64,000 nt of DNA from a virus. Below the pieces are notes generated by a model. It was not told the DNA's origin, did not search any database, and was given only the letters and a program-made list of their open reading frames with translations. Below, piece by piece: positions 16,230-23,323 of this stretch. The translations under genes were made by a program, and so were the position numbers. Position 1 is the first letter of the stretch. Each line of letters begins with the position of its first letter. The stretch covers positions 1-64,000 of the IMG/VR virus record IMGVR_UViG_3300032462_001908. One strand, written 5' to 3'.

Positions 16230-17068
16230 TCTTTGAGTTCGAGAAATTAATGTTTTTAGTTTCACAGGGTATAATTCATAAACCTCCTTCTGATAAGCCA
16301 TTGCCTAATAGACCTATTATTGAAGGAGCTTTTTTAAAAGGAATGTACCAAGGGGCTCCTGGAAAAGATATTTTTTTTGCATTAAGTAATATTTCGGAGA
16401 AACAAGAGGATGAGTTAGCAGAAAAATTTTCTAAATTGTATCTTTTTAAAAAAGCACCATCTGACCACGTTGGTTACGCTGCATGTATAAGGTATATTTA
16501 CGGGCAGTTTGAAAAACAGGGAATACACAGATCTGGTAATGATTATAAGAGAATGAAGAAGGAGTCTAATGATTGTAAGAGAATGAAGAAGGAGTCTAAT
16601 GATTGGAGTCGGTCTAGAAAATTTATGGACAAGGTTCGATATAATTTTGAAAAAGACAATAATTATTACGGTTTATGTATTTATTATGAGATGGAAGCTC
16701 ACAGACTTGGAGACGAGGCTGTTATAAATAAAGATGTTGTAAAATTAGATAATATGGAAAAACATTATATAATATCTGTTGAAAACGCATTAAAATGCAA
16801 TAGCTATAAACACATGTTTACTCCTTACTATTGGGCATCTATGTATTTTATAAAGTTTCCAGAAGAAAAAAAAGCGATAGAGTATTGTATGTTAACAATC
16901 AAAAACGCAGATAAGTATTGTCCAGATAAGAGAAAATCTTATGCTGAAAAAATTTACAATTGTTTAAAGTATATGAAAAGCAACTATAAATATTGGGGAA
17001 AATATTTCAAGGGTTGTAAAAAAACTATAAAAAATCCATGTGTTAAAAAAGCTTTCAATTTGATATAA
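16226..17068 (+). CDS. Hypothetical protein with 10-aa tandem repeat
   Basis: A 280-aa basic protein with no family recognised. Residues about 106-126 hold two consecutive copies of a 10-residue unit (D-Y/C-KRMKKESN), encoded by a near-perfect 30-bp tandem repeat. The second half is helical and Tyr/Cys/Lys-rich (KAIEYCMLTIKNADKYC), suggestive of TPR-like helices, although no consensus repeat could be confirmed. It lies between glycosyltransferases and methyltransferases, so a part in glycan assembly is possible but unproven. Confidence 0.6.
   Translation: MIFEFEKLMFLVSQGIIHKPPSDKPLPNRPIIEGAFLKGMYQGAPGKDIFFALSNISEKQEDELAEKFSKLYLFKKAPSDHVGYAACIRYIYGQFEKQGIHRSGNDYKRMKKESNDCKRMKKESNDWSRSRKFMDKVRYNFEKDNNYYGLCIYYEMEAHRLGDEAVINKDVVKLDNMEKHYIISVENALKCNSYKHMFTPYYWASMYFIKFPEEKKAIEYCMLTIKNADKYCPDKRKSYAEKIYNCLKYMKSNYKYWGKYFKGCKKTIKNPCVKKAFNLI
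16541..16600 (+). repeat. 30-bp tandem repeat, two copies
   Basis: Two adjacent 30-bp units (16541-16570 and 16571-16600) differ at one base (Tyr versus Cys codon). The period keeps the reading frame. Such a fresh duplication indicates recent slippage or unequal recombination, and copy number may differ among related phages. Confidence 0.9.
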
Positions 17069-17072
17069 TATT

Positions 17073-18116
17073 ATGCATCTATCATGTAAAACAATTAAGT
17101 CTCTTTGTGCTGTAACATATGATGGTAATATTATAAATATTTCTAATAAGGTATTTAGAAAGTGGACTTCGCTTAAATCACAGTCTGGAGATGGGAAAAA
17201 CAATATCTTTATAGCATGCGATTATAGGTTCAGAGAGAAGACATTAGAATGGCACGATAATATGTCTGCATTTTGTCATCCTTTTCGTGATGATTATACT
17301 TCACTTTTTCCAGATAAGCCAAAATTTCTTTTTTCGGAATCGGACATGGTTGATCCAAAATGGATATATTCAGGATGTACAAGTAGTAAAAGCAAATACG
17401 ACTTTGTTTTCTTTACTATAGACTCTATTCAAGGAGTTAATTGCAAAGGATATCATACACTAAGTTTGCTGGATAAAGCATCGGGGATACTTGGACTTAA
17501 AGGATTAGTAATAGACTTTTATAGTTTTAGAAATCCTGGAAAGAGGGGGGATATTATTTCAGGTAAAGTTGAAAAAGGAAGTCAAGAAAATAACTTACTT
17601 ATCTCTAGAGAATTAGCCAGAAGATTGGAAAACATTAAGTATAAAAAAGATAATCTTGATGAAAAAAGATTATGTTCACTACTAAGGAGTGTAAAATTCC
17701 AGTTTTTTGGAAATACAAGAGATTGTAGCCCTAGAATGATAACAGAGGCTTTGATTAGAGGAACTCCTATTTTAGTTAATAACAAGATATATGGAGGATG
17801 GAAGTACGTAAATAGTACAAATGGTGCATTATTTAATGGGCCAATGAATTCATTTGAAATTGTAAAACATAAAGATAATTATTTGGATAATTTAGTAAAT
17901 TCATTAAAATACATGGTTGAGACACAATTTAATAGAGAAGATATAATAAAAAATTACTTGAGTGAATATGGATTTATAAATTCTTCTAGAAGATTAGCTC
18001 TTATTATTAATAAGATAGAAGGTCACAATAATTACAAATTTGTCTCTTATTATGAATTGAAGCACATATTAAAAAAAATAAAACATATAGAAGCTCCATT
18101 AGGAATAACTATATGA
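17073..18116 (+). CDS. Putative GT-B/exostosin-like glycosyltransferase
   Basis: A 347-aa protein whose C-terminal half contains FGNTRDCSPRMITEALIRGTPILVNN (near residue 210-235). The S-P-R-x-x-x-E-A-L-x-x-G-T-P pattern is the donor-site helix seen in GT-B and exostosin-type enzymes. The N-terminal half is divergent. The position fits: ATG 4 nt after the previous stop and ATGA into a glycosyltransferase remnant. I am fairly sure of a glycosyltransferase fold but not of the family. Confidence 0.6.
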   Translation: MHLSCKTIKSLCAVTYDGNIINISNKVFRKWTSLKSQSGDGKNNIFIACDYRFREKTLEWHDNMSAFCHPFRDDYTSLFPDKPKFLFSESDMVDPKWIYSGCTSSKSKYDFVFFTIDSIQGVNCKGYHTLSLLDKASGILGLKGLVIDFYSFRNPGKRGDIISGKVEKGSQENNLLISRELARRLENIKYKKDNLDEKRLCSLLRSVKFQFFGNTRDCSPRMITEALIRGTPILVNNKIYGGWKYVNSTNGALFNGPMNSFEIVKHKDNYLDNLVNSLKYMVETQFNREDIIKNYLSEYGFINSSRRLALIINKIEGHNNYKFVSYYELKHILKKIKHIEAPLGITI

Positions 18117-18187
18117 GAGTATTATTTACAGAAGACATAGATAGAGTTGACTCTGGAAAGCATAAGTTTTTAAAGGCATATATATGA
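18113..18187 (+). pseudogene. N-terminal remnant of a GT gene
   Basis: A 24-codon frame (MRVLFTEDIDRVDSGKHKFL...) overlaps the previous stop by ATGA and the next ATG by ATGA. It matches the N-terminus of the following glycosyltransferase (MKIVFSEDISLNNSGKHKFL) at most positions, including the exact SGKHKFL. The simplest reading is a tandem duplicate of that gene from which everything after codon 24 has been deleted. Because its own start and stop remain coupled, it could still serve as a leader that passes ribosomes to the next gene. Confidence 0.7.
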
Positions 18188-19095
18188 AAATTGTTTTTAG
18201 TGAAGATATATCTCTTAATAATTCAGGGAAACACAAATTCCTTAATAGATTAAGTAGTATTTTTCAAGATATGGGAATAAAAATTGTTCCTAATAATGGG
18301 GATATACTTTTGCATTTAGGTCGTAATTTTGAGAATATATCATCCAAAATAAAAGTCATGCGTCTTGATGGTTTGTATTTTAATAAAGATCAGCCTTATC
18401 AAAAGAGAAACTCTAAATTACAAAAATCTATAAATAAAAGCAATGCGGTTATTTATCAAAGTATATTTTGCAAACAAGCATATGAAATGATTTTGAATGT
18501 AGATAAGAAGAATATATGTATTTTCAATGGAGCTGATCCTAATGAATTTCCACAACGTGATCCTGGTTATTTCTTTTTTGCACAATGCAACTGGAGACCG
18601 CATAAAAGGCTAGTAGATATTTGTAAATCTTTTATATACTCGGTAGATAGAGGGTTAAATGCATCTTTAAAAATAGCAGGAAATGTTGATAAACCAATTA
18701 AGCATCCTAATATAGAATATACCGGATGGATGGATAAATCTACGTCATCAAAGTATCTCTCAAGAGCATTGGCTACTATACATTTATCCTGGATAGACTG
18801 GTGTCCGAATGCGATGGTAGAGTCTGTTGTTGCAAAGTGTCCTATAATATATTCTATGTCTGGTGGATCACCAGAAATCGGTAACGGCAATGGTATAGGT
18901 ATTAAAGATACTCAGTGGGACTTCAACCCTTGTAGATTATATAAACCACCAAAGATGGATTATGATGAAATTTCTTTAGCATTGAAAGAATATTCAGAGA
19001 ATAAGACTATATTAAAATATGATGAAAAATTCGATATACGAAACATAGCAAATCAGTACATTGATTTTTTTACAGGATTATTAAATGAAAATTGA
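18184..19095 (+). CDS. GT4-like glycosyltransferase B
   Basis: A 303-aa GT-B glycosyltransferase, paralogue of the gene at 12832. Landmarks: SGKHKFLNRLS, RLDGLYFN, QSIFCKQAYE, the IFNGADPNEF hinge, CNWRPHKRL in the second Rossmann domain, and WIDWCPNAMVESVVAKCPII followed by SGGSPEIG at the donor site. The size is again about 70 residues under the GT4 norm. ATGA overlap with the remnant upstream and an 11-nt overlap with the methyltransferase downstream show coupled expression. Confidence 0.8.
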   Translation: MKIVFSEDISLNNSGKHKFLNRLSSIFQDMGIKIVPNNGDILLHLGRNFENISSKIKVMRLDGLYFNKDQPYQKRNSKLQKSINKSNAVIYQSIFCKQAYEMILNVDKKNICIFNGADPNEFPQRDPGYFFFAQCNWRPHKRLVDICKSFIYSVDRGLNASLKIAGNVDKPIKHPNIEYTGWMDKSTSSKYLSRALATIHLSWIDWCPNAMVESVVAKCPIIYSMSGGSPEIGNGNGIGIKDTQWDFNPCRLYKPPKMDYDEISLALKEYSENKTILKYDEKFDIRNIANQYIDFFTGLLNEN

Positions 19096-19672
19096 CATAG
19101 GTGGACAAAAAGGACGTAATCATTTTGGAGGACAAAGATGGGAAACTGTGGATATTCGAAAAGATGCCGATTATCAAATTGATATAATGAATGACAAGTT
19201 GCCCTTTGAAGATAATTCTATAGAAGCCGTTTATACTTCTCATACTTTAGAACATATTTTTCCAGATATTCTTCCTTTCGTATTATCTGAGTTTAGTAGG
19301 GTTCTTAAAAAGGGTTGTAAAGTAAGAATTGTAGTTCCTGACATAGATAAGGCTATTAAGGCATATATTAAAGATGATACAAAATATCTTAAAGACAGTA
19401 GGAATCCAACAAAATTGCCATGTCTTCCTGACATGGCAATTTGTTACCTTTCGTCATGGTTTTTTTCTTATAAAGAAGATGCGAAGACTCATGAAAGATT
19501 AATTGGCGGGCATGTAAATGTGTTTAATTTTGAGTTATTAAAGTATTATATGGAAAAAGCAGGATTTAAGAATATAGAGCGTAAGTCTCTTAATGATTGC
19601 TCGGATGAATTTAAAAATCATGACCATGATAGATATAAAGATTGTTCTATTTACACAGAAGGAGTTAAGTAA
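19085..19672 (+). CDS. SAM-dependent methyltransferase (type 11-like)
   Basis: A 195-aa class I methyltransferase with a short motif I (IDIGGQKGRNHFGGQ), the acidic TVDIRKDADY, LPFEDNSIEAVYTSHTLEHI in the motif IV position, and FSRVLKKGCKVRIVVPD. This layout (a short N-terminus and the 'SHTLEH' motif) is usual in methyltransferases of O-antigen and exopolysaccharide loci. A perfect 13-bp inverted repeat sits in the middle of the coding sequence (19412-19442). Its ATG overlaps the end of the previous gene by 11 nt. Confidence 0.8.
   Translation: MKIDIGGQKGRNHFGGQRWETVDIRKDADYQIDIMNDKLPFEDNSIEAVYTSHTLEHIFPDILPFVLSEFSRVLKKGCKVRIVVPDIDKAIKAYIKDDTKYLKDSRNPTKLPCLPDMAICYLSSWFFSYKEDAKTHERLIGGHVNVFNFELLKYYMEKAGFKNIERKSLNDCSDEFKNHDHDRYKDCSIYTEGVK
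19412..19442 (+). other. Perfect 13-bp inverted repeat inside CDS
   Basis: AAATTGCCATGTC (19412-19424) and its exact reverse complement (19430-19442) flank a 5-nt loop (TTCCT). No U-run follows, so it is not a standard terminator on this strand. It lies in the KLPCLPDMAIC part of the methyltransferase. Confidence 0.85.
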
Positions 19673-20223
19673 TGGGATATATAGATAAGCCAGCAAGACC
19701 AAATCTTAGATATGCATTTCTTTATGGGATGCTTAGGGCTTACGGTTTGAAAGATGATGCATTAATTGTAGACTGCGGTTGTTCACAGGGGGTTAATGCT
19801 GAAGTCTTAATTTTTAATGGATTTAAAGTTTTGGGATTTGATATTCTTAAAAATTCTGTTAATCTTGCAAAAAACGTTGGTCTTAAGGCTCAGATAGGCA
19901 ATATTATAGAGGGATTACCATTAGAAGATAATACGGCTGACCTGTTCATTTGCTCTGAAACTTTAGAGCATCTGAGAGATACTACTGAGATAAAAGCTGT
20001 TAAGGAAATAAATAGAATTACAAAACCAGGCGGTCTTATCGCAGTAACTGTTCCTTCTCATAAGGAAAGCTCATTAAAAAATAAATATCATCATCAGTAT
20101 CTTGGTATGGAAAAATTAATTGAATTATTTGGGTCACATGAGATACTTTGGACTGGAAAATTTCATAAAAATGCGAATCCAGATAAGGGAAGTTCTGTTC
20201 TCGTTGCTAGATGCAAAAAATGA
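19672..20223 (+). CDS. SAM-dependent methyltransferase
   Basis: A 183-aa class I methyltransferase: motif I LIVDCGCSQGVNAE (about residues 31-44), an LGFDILKNSV acidic loop, IIEGLPLEDNTADLFICSETLEH, and INRITKPGGLIAVTVPSH. It differs from the previous methyltransferase in having a complete motif I region. The start ATG overlaps the preceding TAA by one base. A sugar or glycolipid substrate is likely by context. Confidence 0.85.
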   Translation: MGYIDKPARPNLRYAFLYGMLRAYGLKDDALIVDCGCSQGVNAEVLIFNGFKVLGFDILKNSVNLAKNVGLKAQIGNIIEGLPLEDNTADLFICSETLEHLRDTTEIKAVKEINRITKPGGLIAVTVPSHKESSLKNKYHHQYLGMEKLIELFGSHEILWTGKFHKNANPDKGSSVLVARCKK

Positions 20224-20951
20224 ATATATTAACAGAGCAAGAGTTTCTTAGTAAGAAAACTTCTGATACTATAGTTATATATGGTAGCGGTAACTCTATT
20301 AATAAAATTACTGATACACAGAAGATGAGGCTGGGGGAATATAACTCTATATCATTTAATTGGTTTTGTAAGTCTAAAATTCAAACAACATTTTATACCA
20401 TAAGAGAGCAGTCTAATTCTCCAAAGCGTATTTCCAGTGATGAAACAGAAGATGAATTATATAATTTATTAAATAGTTATTATAAGGACAGTTGCTTGAT
20501 AGTCCATAATTTGTCAAAATCAATACACAAAAATATTGTAACATCTTATCATAATAAATTAGATAATTTCATTCAGTCAGGTATAGTTGTTAACGATATT
20601 AAATTATATATGAATAATGATGGTATAGATAAATGGAAAAAATATAATATTTTTAAGGATGGCGTAATACATGGGAAAATGACCCTAAATGGGATTTTGC
20701 ACATAGTATCATGGATGGGATATAAGAAGATTTTATTTGCCGGAATAGATTTGTTAGATTCTAGATATTTCTGGCTTAATAATAAGACCAGATATACCGT
20801 TAGTAAAAAGGGACGAAGTTGCAAGTCTAGACACATATTGGCTACTCAAACACTAGACCTAATTAAGCAGACCAGATCTATATTTGGTATCGATATGGCT
20901 ACTGTAAGTGATAAATCTTTACTAATAAAGATTATGGAAATATGGAAATGA
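20220..20951 (+). CDS. DUF115-like protein 3
   Basis: I take the ATG at 20220, which overlaps the upstream TGA. The 243-aa product has a glycine motif at the N-terminus (IVIYGSGNSINKI), SISFNWFC, and a later LNGILHIVSWMGYKKILFAGID that fits the DUF115 'A..LA...G...I.L.G.D' element. It is more divergent than the two copies at 4759 and 5447. Proteins of this sort occur in capsule and sialyltransferase-like loci, so an alternative is a sialyltransferase-related enzyme. It sits at the end of the glycan island and leads by ATGA into a broken glycosyltransferase gene. Confidence 0.55.
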   Translation: MNILTEQEFLSKKTSDTIVIYGSGNSINKITDTQKMRLGEYNSISFNWFCKSKIQTTFYTIREQSNSPKRISSDETEDELYNLLNSYYKDSCLIVHNLSKSIHKNIVTSYHNKLDNFIQSGIVVNDIKLYMNNDGIDKWKKYNIFKDGVIHGKMTLNGILHIVSWMGYKKILFAGIDLLDSRYFWLNNKTRYTVSKKGRSCKSRHILATQTLDLIKQTRSIFGIDMATVSDKSLLIKIMEIWK

Positions 20952-21302
20952 GAATAATATCTATAGCAGATAAAATTGGCAGAGTGCAGTATAGTAGAAT
21001 GAAATTGTTAGAAAATTACATGACATTTGACAAATTCCATACTGCATCTTTGTATAACAACAAAAGTAGGAAATACGATAGAAATAATTGAAGATAATAT
21101 CAATGGATATTATTGGAATGATATTCCAGAAGATTTATGTACATCTGTATATAATCGCATTAATGATGTTATATCCAAAAAACTATATTATTTAATAAGG
21201 GAAGAAGCAAGGCGCTCAATAGAGTCATGGGATTGGATTCATCAATCTAAGGCTTGGGTGAACTTCTTTGAAAGTTATGATAGAATTAAAAGAAAAGATT
21301 GA
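20948..21302 (+). pseudogene. Broken GT4-like gene, middle deleted
   Basis: Two fragments in different frames look like the two ends of one glycosyltransferase. The first, 20948-21091, starts by ATGA overlap and encodes a GT-type N-terminus (MRIISIADKIGRVQYSRMKL). The second is open in another frame to 21302 and carries a GT4 donor-site tail (GNTIEIIEDNINGYYWND, followed by a C-terminal helix). A normal enzyme would have more than 200 residues between these parts, so a large internal deletion with a frame change is inferred. The open frame of the second half has only a TTG as a possible start. Confidence 0.65.
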
Positions 21303-21963
21303 AGCGTTTATTATAACCAACGGAAGGTCTACATTTTCATTTTGTTTAAAATCTTTTTTAGAACAGCAGAATGTAAAAATAAAACACTATATACATAAAG
21401 ATATGTCCTGGATCGACGCTAATAGGAAAATACTTGATGTATGTTCTACTCCTTATTTTTTAAGAATAGATGATGATATGCTTATGCATCCAAGATGTAT
21501 AGAATTTATGTCTCAATCCATTGATGGACAAAAAGATAATATAGCAATGAGGCAGTGGATGCTATGGGAGCCATATACTTCTAAATCCAGAAAAGGTATT
21601 AAAATATATAACACTAGCATAGCTAGAGAGATAGGTTTCAGAATTAATCATCTTGGTAAAATTGATAAACCATTTTTTCAAGATTTGAAAAAAACTAGAT
21701 ATATAGTTAAAGTAGATCCAGATGTTGTTGCCATACACGCATGCTCGGATCATGCTGAACATATAAAGTATGCAGTTATGAGAGGGGAAGATAAAGGGAA
21801 AAATTTCGAGAAGAAGAGAAAAGAGTTAAAAAACACAATTTCTTCTTTTAATAAATCAATAGAATACCAGTACAATATGGCTACAGATTATGTTGAAAAG
21901 TATAATGATAATAATAATACTAATTTTCATAGGTTTTTAAGAATACAGAATATTTTAAAATGA
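21277..21963 (+). CDS. GT-A (GT2-like) glycosyltransferase
   Basis: A 228-aa protein; I use the ATG at 21277 rather than the in-frame TTG at 21268. The core reads IEAFIITNGRSTFSFCLKS, then a FLRIDDDMLMHPR segment with the D-D-D metal-binding motif near residue 66. The donor-binding N-terminal strand is typical of GT2, but the family consensus is weak and the C-terminal 60 residues are a charged helix (RGEDKGKNFEKKRKEL). It overlaps the broken gene by 26 nt and closes the glycan island. Confidence 0.65.
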   Translation: MIELKEKIEAFIITNGRSTFSFCLKSFLEQQNVKIKHYIHKDMSWIDANRKILDVCSTPYFLRIDDDMLMHPRCIEFMSQSIDGQKDNIAMRQWMLWEPYTSKSRKGIKIYNTSIAREIGFRINHLGKIDKPFFQDLKKTRYIVKVDPDVVAIHACSDHAEHIKYAVMRGEDKGKNFEKKRKELKNTISSFNKSIEYQYNMATDYVEKYNDNNNTNFHRFLRIQNILK

Positions 21964-22034
21964 ACGTGAATGAATTTTCCGAAATAGATAATAGCATTAG
22001 GATTAGATGCCTCTTATATGGAGTAATGCTTTGA
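21960..22034 (+). other. Short ATGA-coupled frame, possible remnant
   Basis: A 24-codon frame begins at an ATG that overlaps the previous TGA, as intact genes in the island do, and ends in TGA. The peptide (MNVNEFSEIDNSIRIRCLLY...) matches nothing I know. With two decayed glycosyltransferases just upstream, it may be the start of another lost gene. The rest of 22035-22108 shows no gene. Confidence 0.35.
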
Positions 22035-22076
22035 GTTTAGTAAAAACCATTAATGCTATATTATTAAGATAATACA

Positions 22077-22086
22077 AGGTATACCT
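22077..22086. other. Perfect 10-bp palindrome AGGTATACCT
   Basis: AGGTATACCT is its own reverse complement and lies 22 nt before the ATG at 22109, in the first non-coding gap after the glycan island. The position fits an operator for a dimeric repressor, but chance is not excluded. Confidence 0.3.
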
Positions 22087-22108
22087 AAAAAATCGCATTA
22101 TATAAATT

Positions 22109-22546
22109 ATGAATTGGTTTAAATTAGCAAAAAAGAAAGAAGCAGTTTTCAAGGCAATCTTAAAAAGATCTCCTAATGGCTTTCATTATCTTGATATACC
22201 TCAGTCATTTACTAATGGACTATTTGACATGCTAGATGACGACAAGGCCGAGAAACATCAGTATCAGCAAAAACAATATAATAGCGTAGGATCTCATGTC
22301 TCAGTTATATCCGATGACGAACTAGATGATGATATGATTATTAAGGAAGTCGGTGATTACTTTGAGTTTAATATTGGTAATGCAAAATGCGTAAAACCAG
22401 AAGGCTGGAAAGGTATGAAAAACGTGTGCTTTGTTGAAATAGAATCTCCTCAATTAGAAAAATTAAGAACAAAATATAAATTACCTAAAACTTATAAGAA
22501 TAAGGGTCATAAGTTTCATATAACGTTTTCTATAGAAAAATCCTAA
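22109..22546 (+). CDS. Putative 2H-phosphoesterase-like protein, MNWFK tag
   Basis: A 145-aa protein beginning MNWFKLAKK, the recurrent N-terminal tag. Two histidine motifs stand 74 residues apart: H63-V-S-V-I-S and H137-I-T-F-S-I. This matches the H-x-[ST]-x-x-x pair of the 2H (LigT/CPDase-like) superfamily, which cleaves 2',3'-cyclic phosphates or 2'-5' linkages. The tract before the first His is Gln/Asp-rich. If correct it may act on RNA ends or on cyclic oligonucleotide signals of anti-phage defence (inference). The fold call rests on the two motifs and their spacing only. Confidence 0.45.
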   Translation: MNWFKLAKKKEAVFKAILKRSPNGFHYLDIPQSFTNGLFDMLDDDKAEKHQYQQKQYNSVGSHVSVISDDELDDDMIIKEVGDYFEFNIGNAKCVKPEGWKGMKNVCFVEIESPQLEKLRTKYKLPKTYKNKGHKFHITFSIEKS

Positions 22547-22590
22547 ATTTCAATATTTGTCATTTCTCCATTAGATAAGGAAAATTACAT

Positions 22591-22878
22591 ATGTCTACGG
22601 TTGTTGTCGATATGGGTGGGGATTTGGGAAAATACATTAATGACTCTAGTAAGAAAATACCAGAGTCTCATTTACAATCAGTTTGCAAAATTTACAATGG
22701 TAATTTAACTTGCAGATATATTTGCTTGGGATTAAACGGCTTTATTTGTATGAAAAAGTCTCCTGCTAAGGGAGAATTAGATAGAAAAGTTATCTTATCT
22801 ATTAATGGGCTTATTCCTCTCTCTGAGAAGATGAAAGCTCTTGGAGATAACTGCGAAGGTTTAGGAAATGAAGATTGA
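22591..22878 (+). CDS. Hypothetical protein, 95 aa
   Basis: The ATG follows AAGGAAAA at a good distance. The product has three cysteines in its middle (VCKIYNGNLTCRYICLG) and a basic centre, but no family is recognised. It ends in an acidic tail (GLGNED). Confidence 0.6.
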   Translation: MSTVVVDMGGDLGKYINDSSKKIPESHLQSVCKIYNGNLTCRYICLGLNGFICMKKSPAKGELDRKVILSINGLIPLSEKMKALGDNCEGLGNED

Positions 22879-22913
22879 TATTTTAGTGTATATTTGTATA
22901 CTATAATAAGTAA

Positions 22914-23282
22914 ATGGAAACTATATCACCTATATACAGAGAAATTTTAAATATTATGGATAATAAAAAGAAAACTAATTTGAAAGTGAAAAAATCCAAA
23001 GTAAAAGAATCTGTTATAATTGATATAGAAGATGTTTATCGCATTGTGAATAAGGTTCAAGTTAGTAAGAAAGAAGCAACATTCTCAGTGCTTGCCGAAT
23101 TATATCTTGTTGTTAAGAATATTCTTAATGATGCAGGATTGGAATTCAAATCAAAAGAAAATAAAACAAAAACTAAAACATTATTTGTTATTTTTCCTAC
23201 ATGGGTAGAAAGTGAAGATGATGATTTGGCATTGGAATTCTTTGAAGATGAAATATTAGAAGACGATCAGCTATTTGGGTAA
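22914..23282 (+). CDS. Hypothetical acidic-tailed protein, 122 aa
   Basis: No family recognised. The N-terminal 40 residues are lysine-rich (KKKTNLKVKKSKVKES), the centre is helical (TFSVLAELYLVVKNIL), and the last 30 residues are strongly acidic (ESEDDDLALEFFEDEILEDD). A TATAAT (22902-22907) lies just upstream, but no -35 box stands at a suitable distance. The start could instead be the ATG at 22956; neither has a clear ribosome-binding site. Confidence 0.55.
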   Translation: METISPIYREILNIMDNKKKTNLKVKKSKVKESVIIDIEDVYRIVNKVQVSKKEATFSVLAELYLVVKNILNDAGLEFKSKENKTKTKTLFVIFPTWVESEDDDLALEFFEDEILEDDQLFG

Positions 23283-23323
23283 TTCATGTCTCCGGAATTT
23301 TAGGTAAAAAAGGTTATACAGTG

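Noticed and set aside
21027-21302. Independent 91-codon gene
   Set aside because: Only a TTG is available as a start and the product is the C-terminal piece of a glycosyltransferase, better explained as part of the broken gene 20948-21302.
22875-22907. Sigma-70 promoter (TTGATA ... TATAAT)
   Set aside because: The spacing between the two hexamers is 21 nt, too long for a normal promoter, and both elements are common by chance here.
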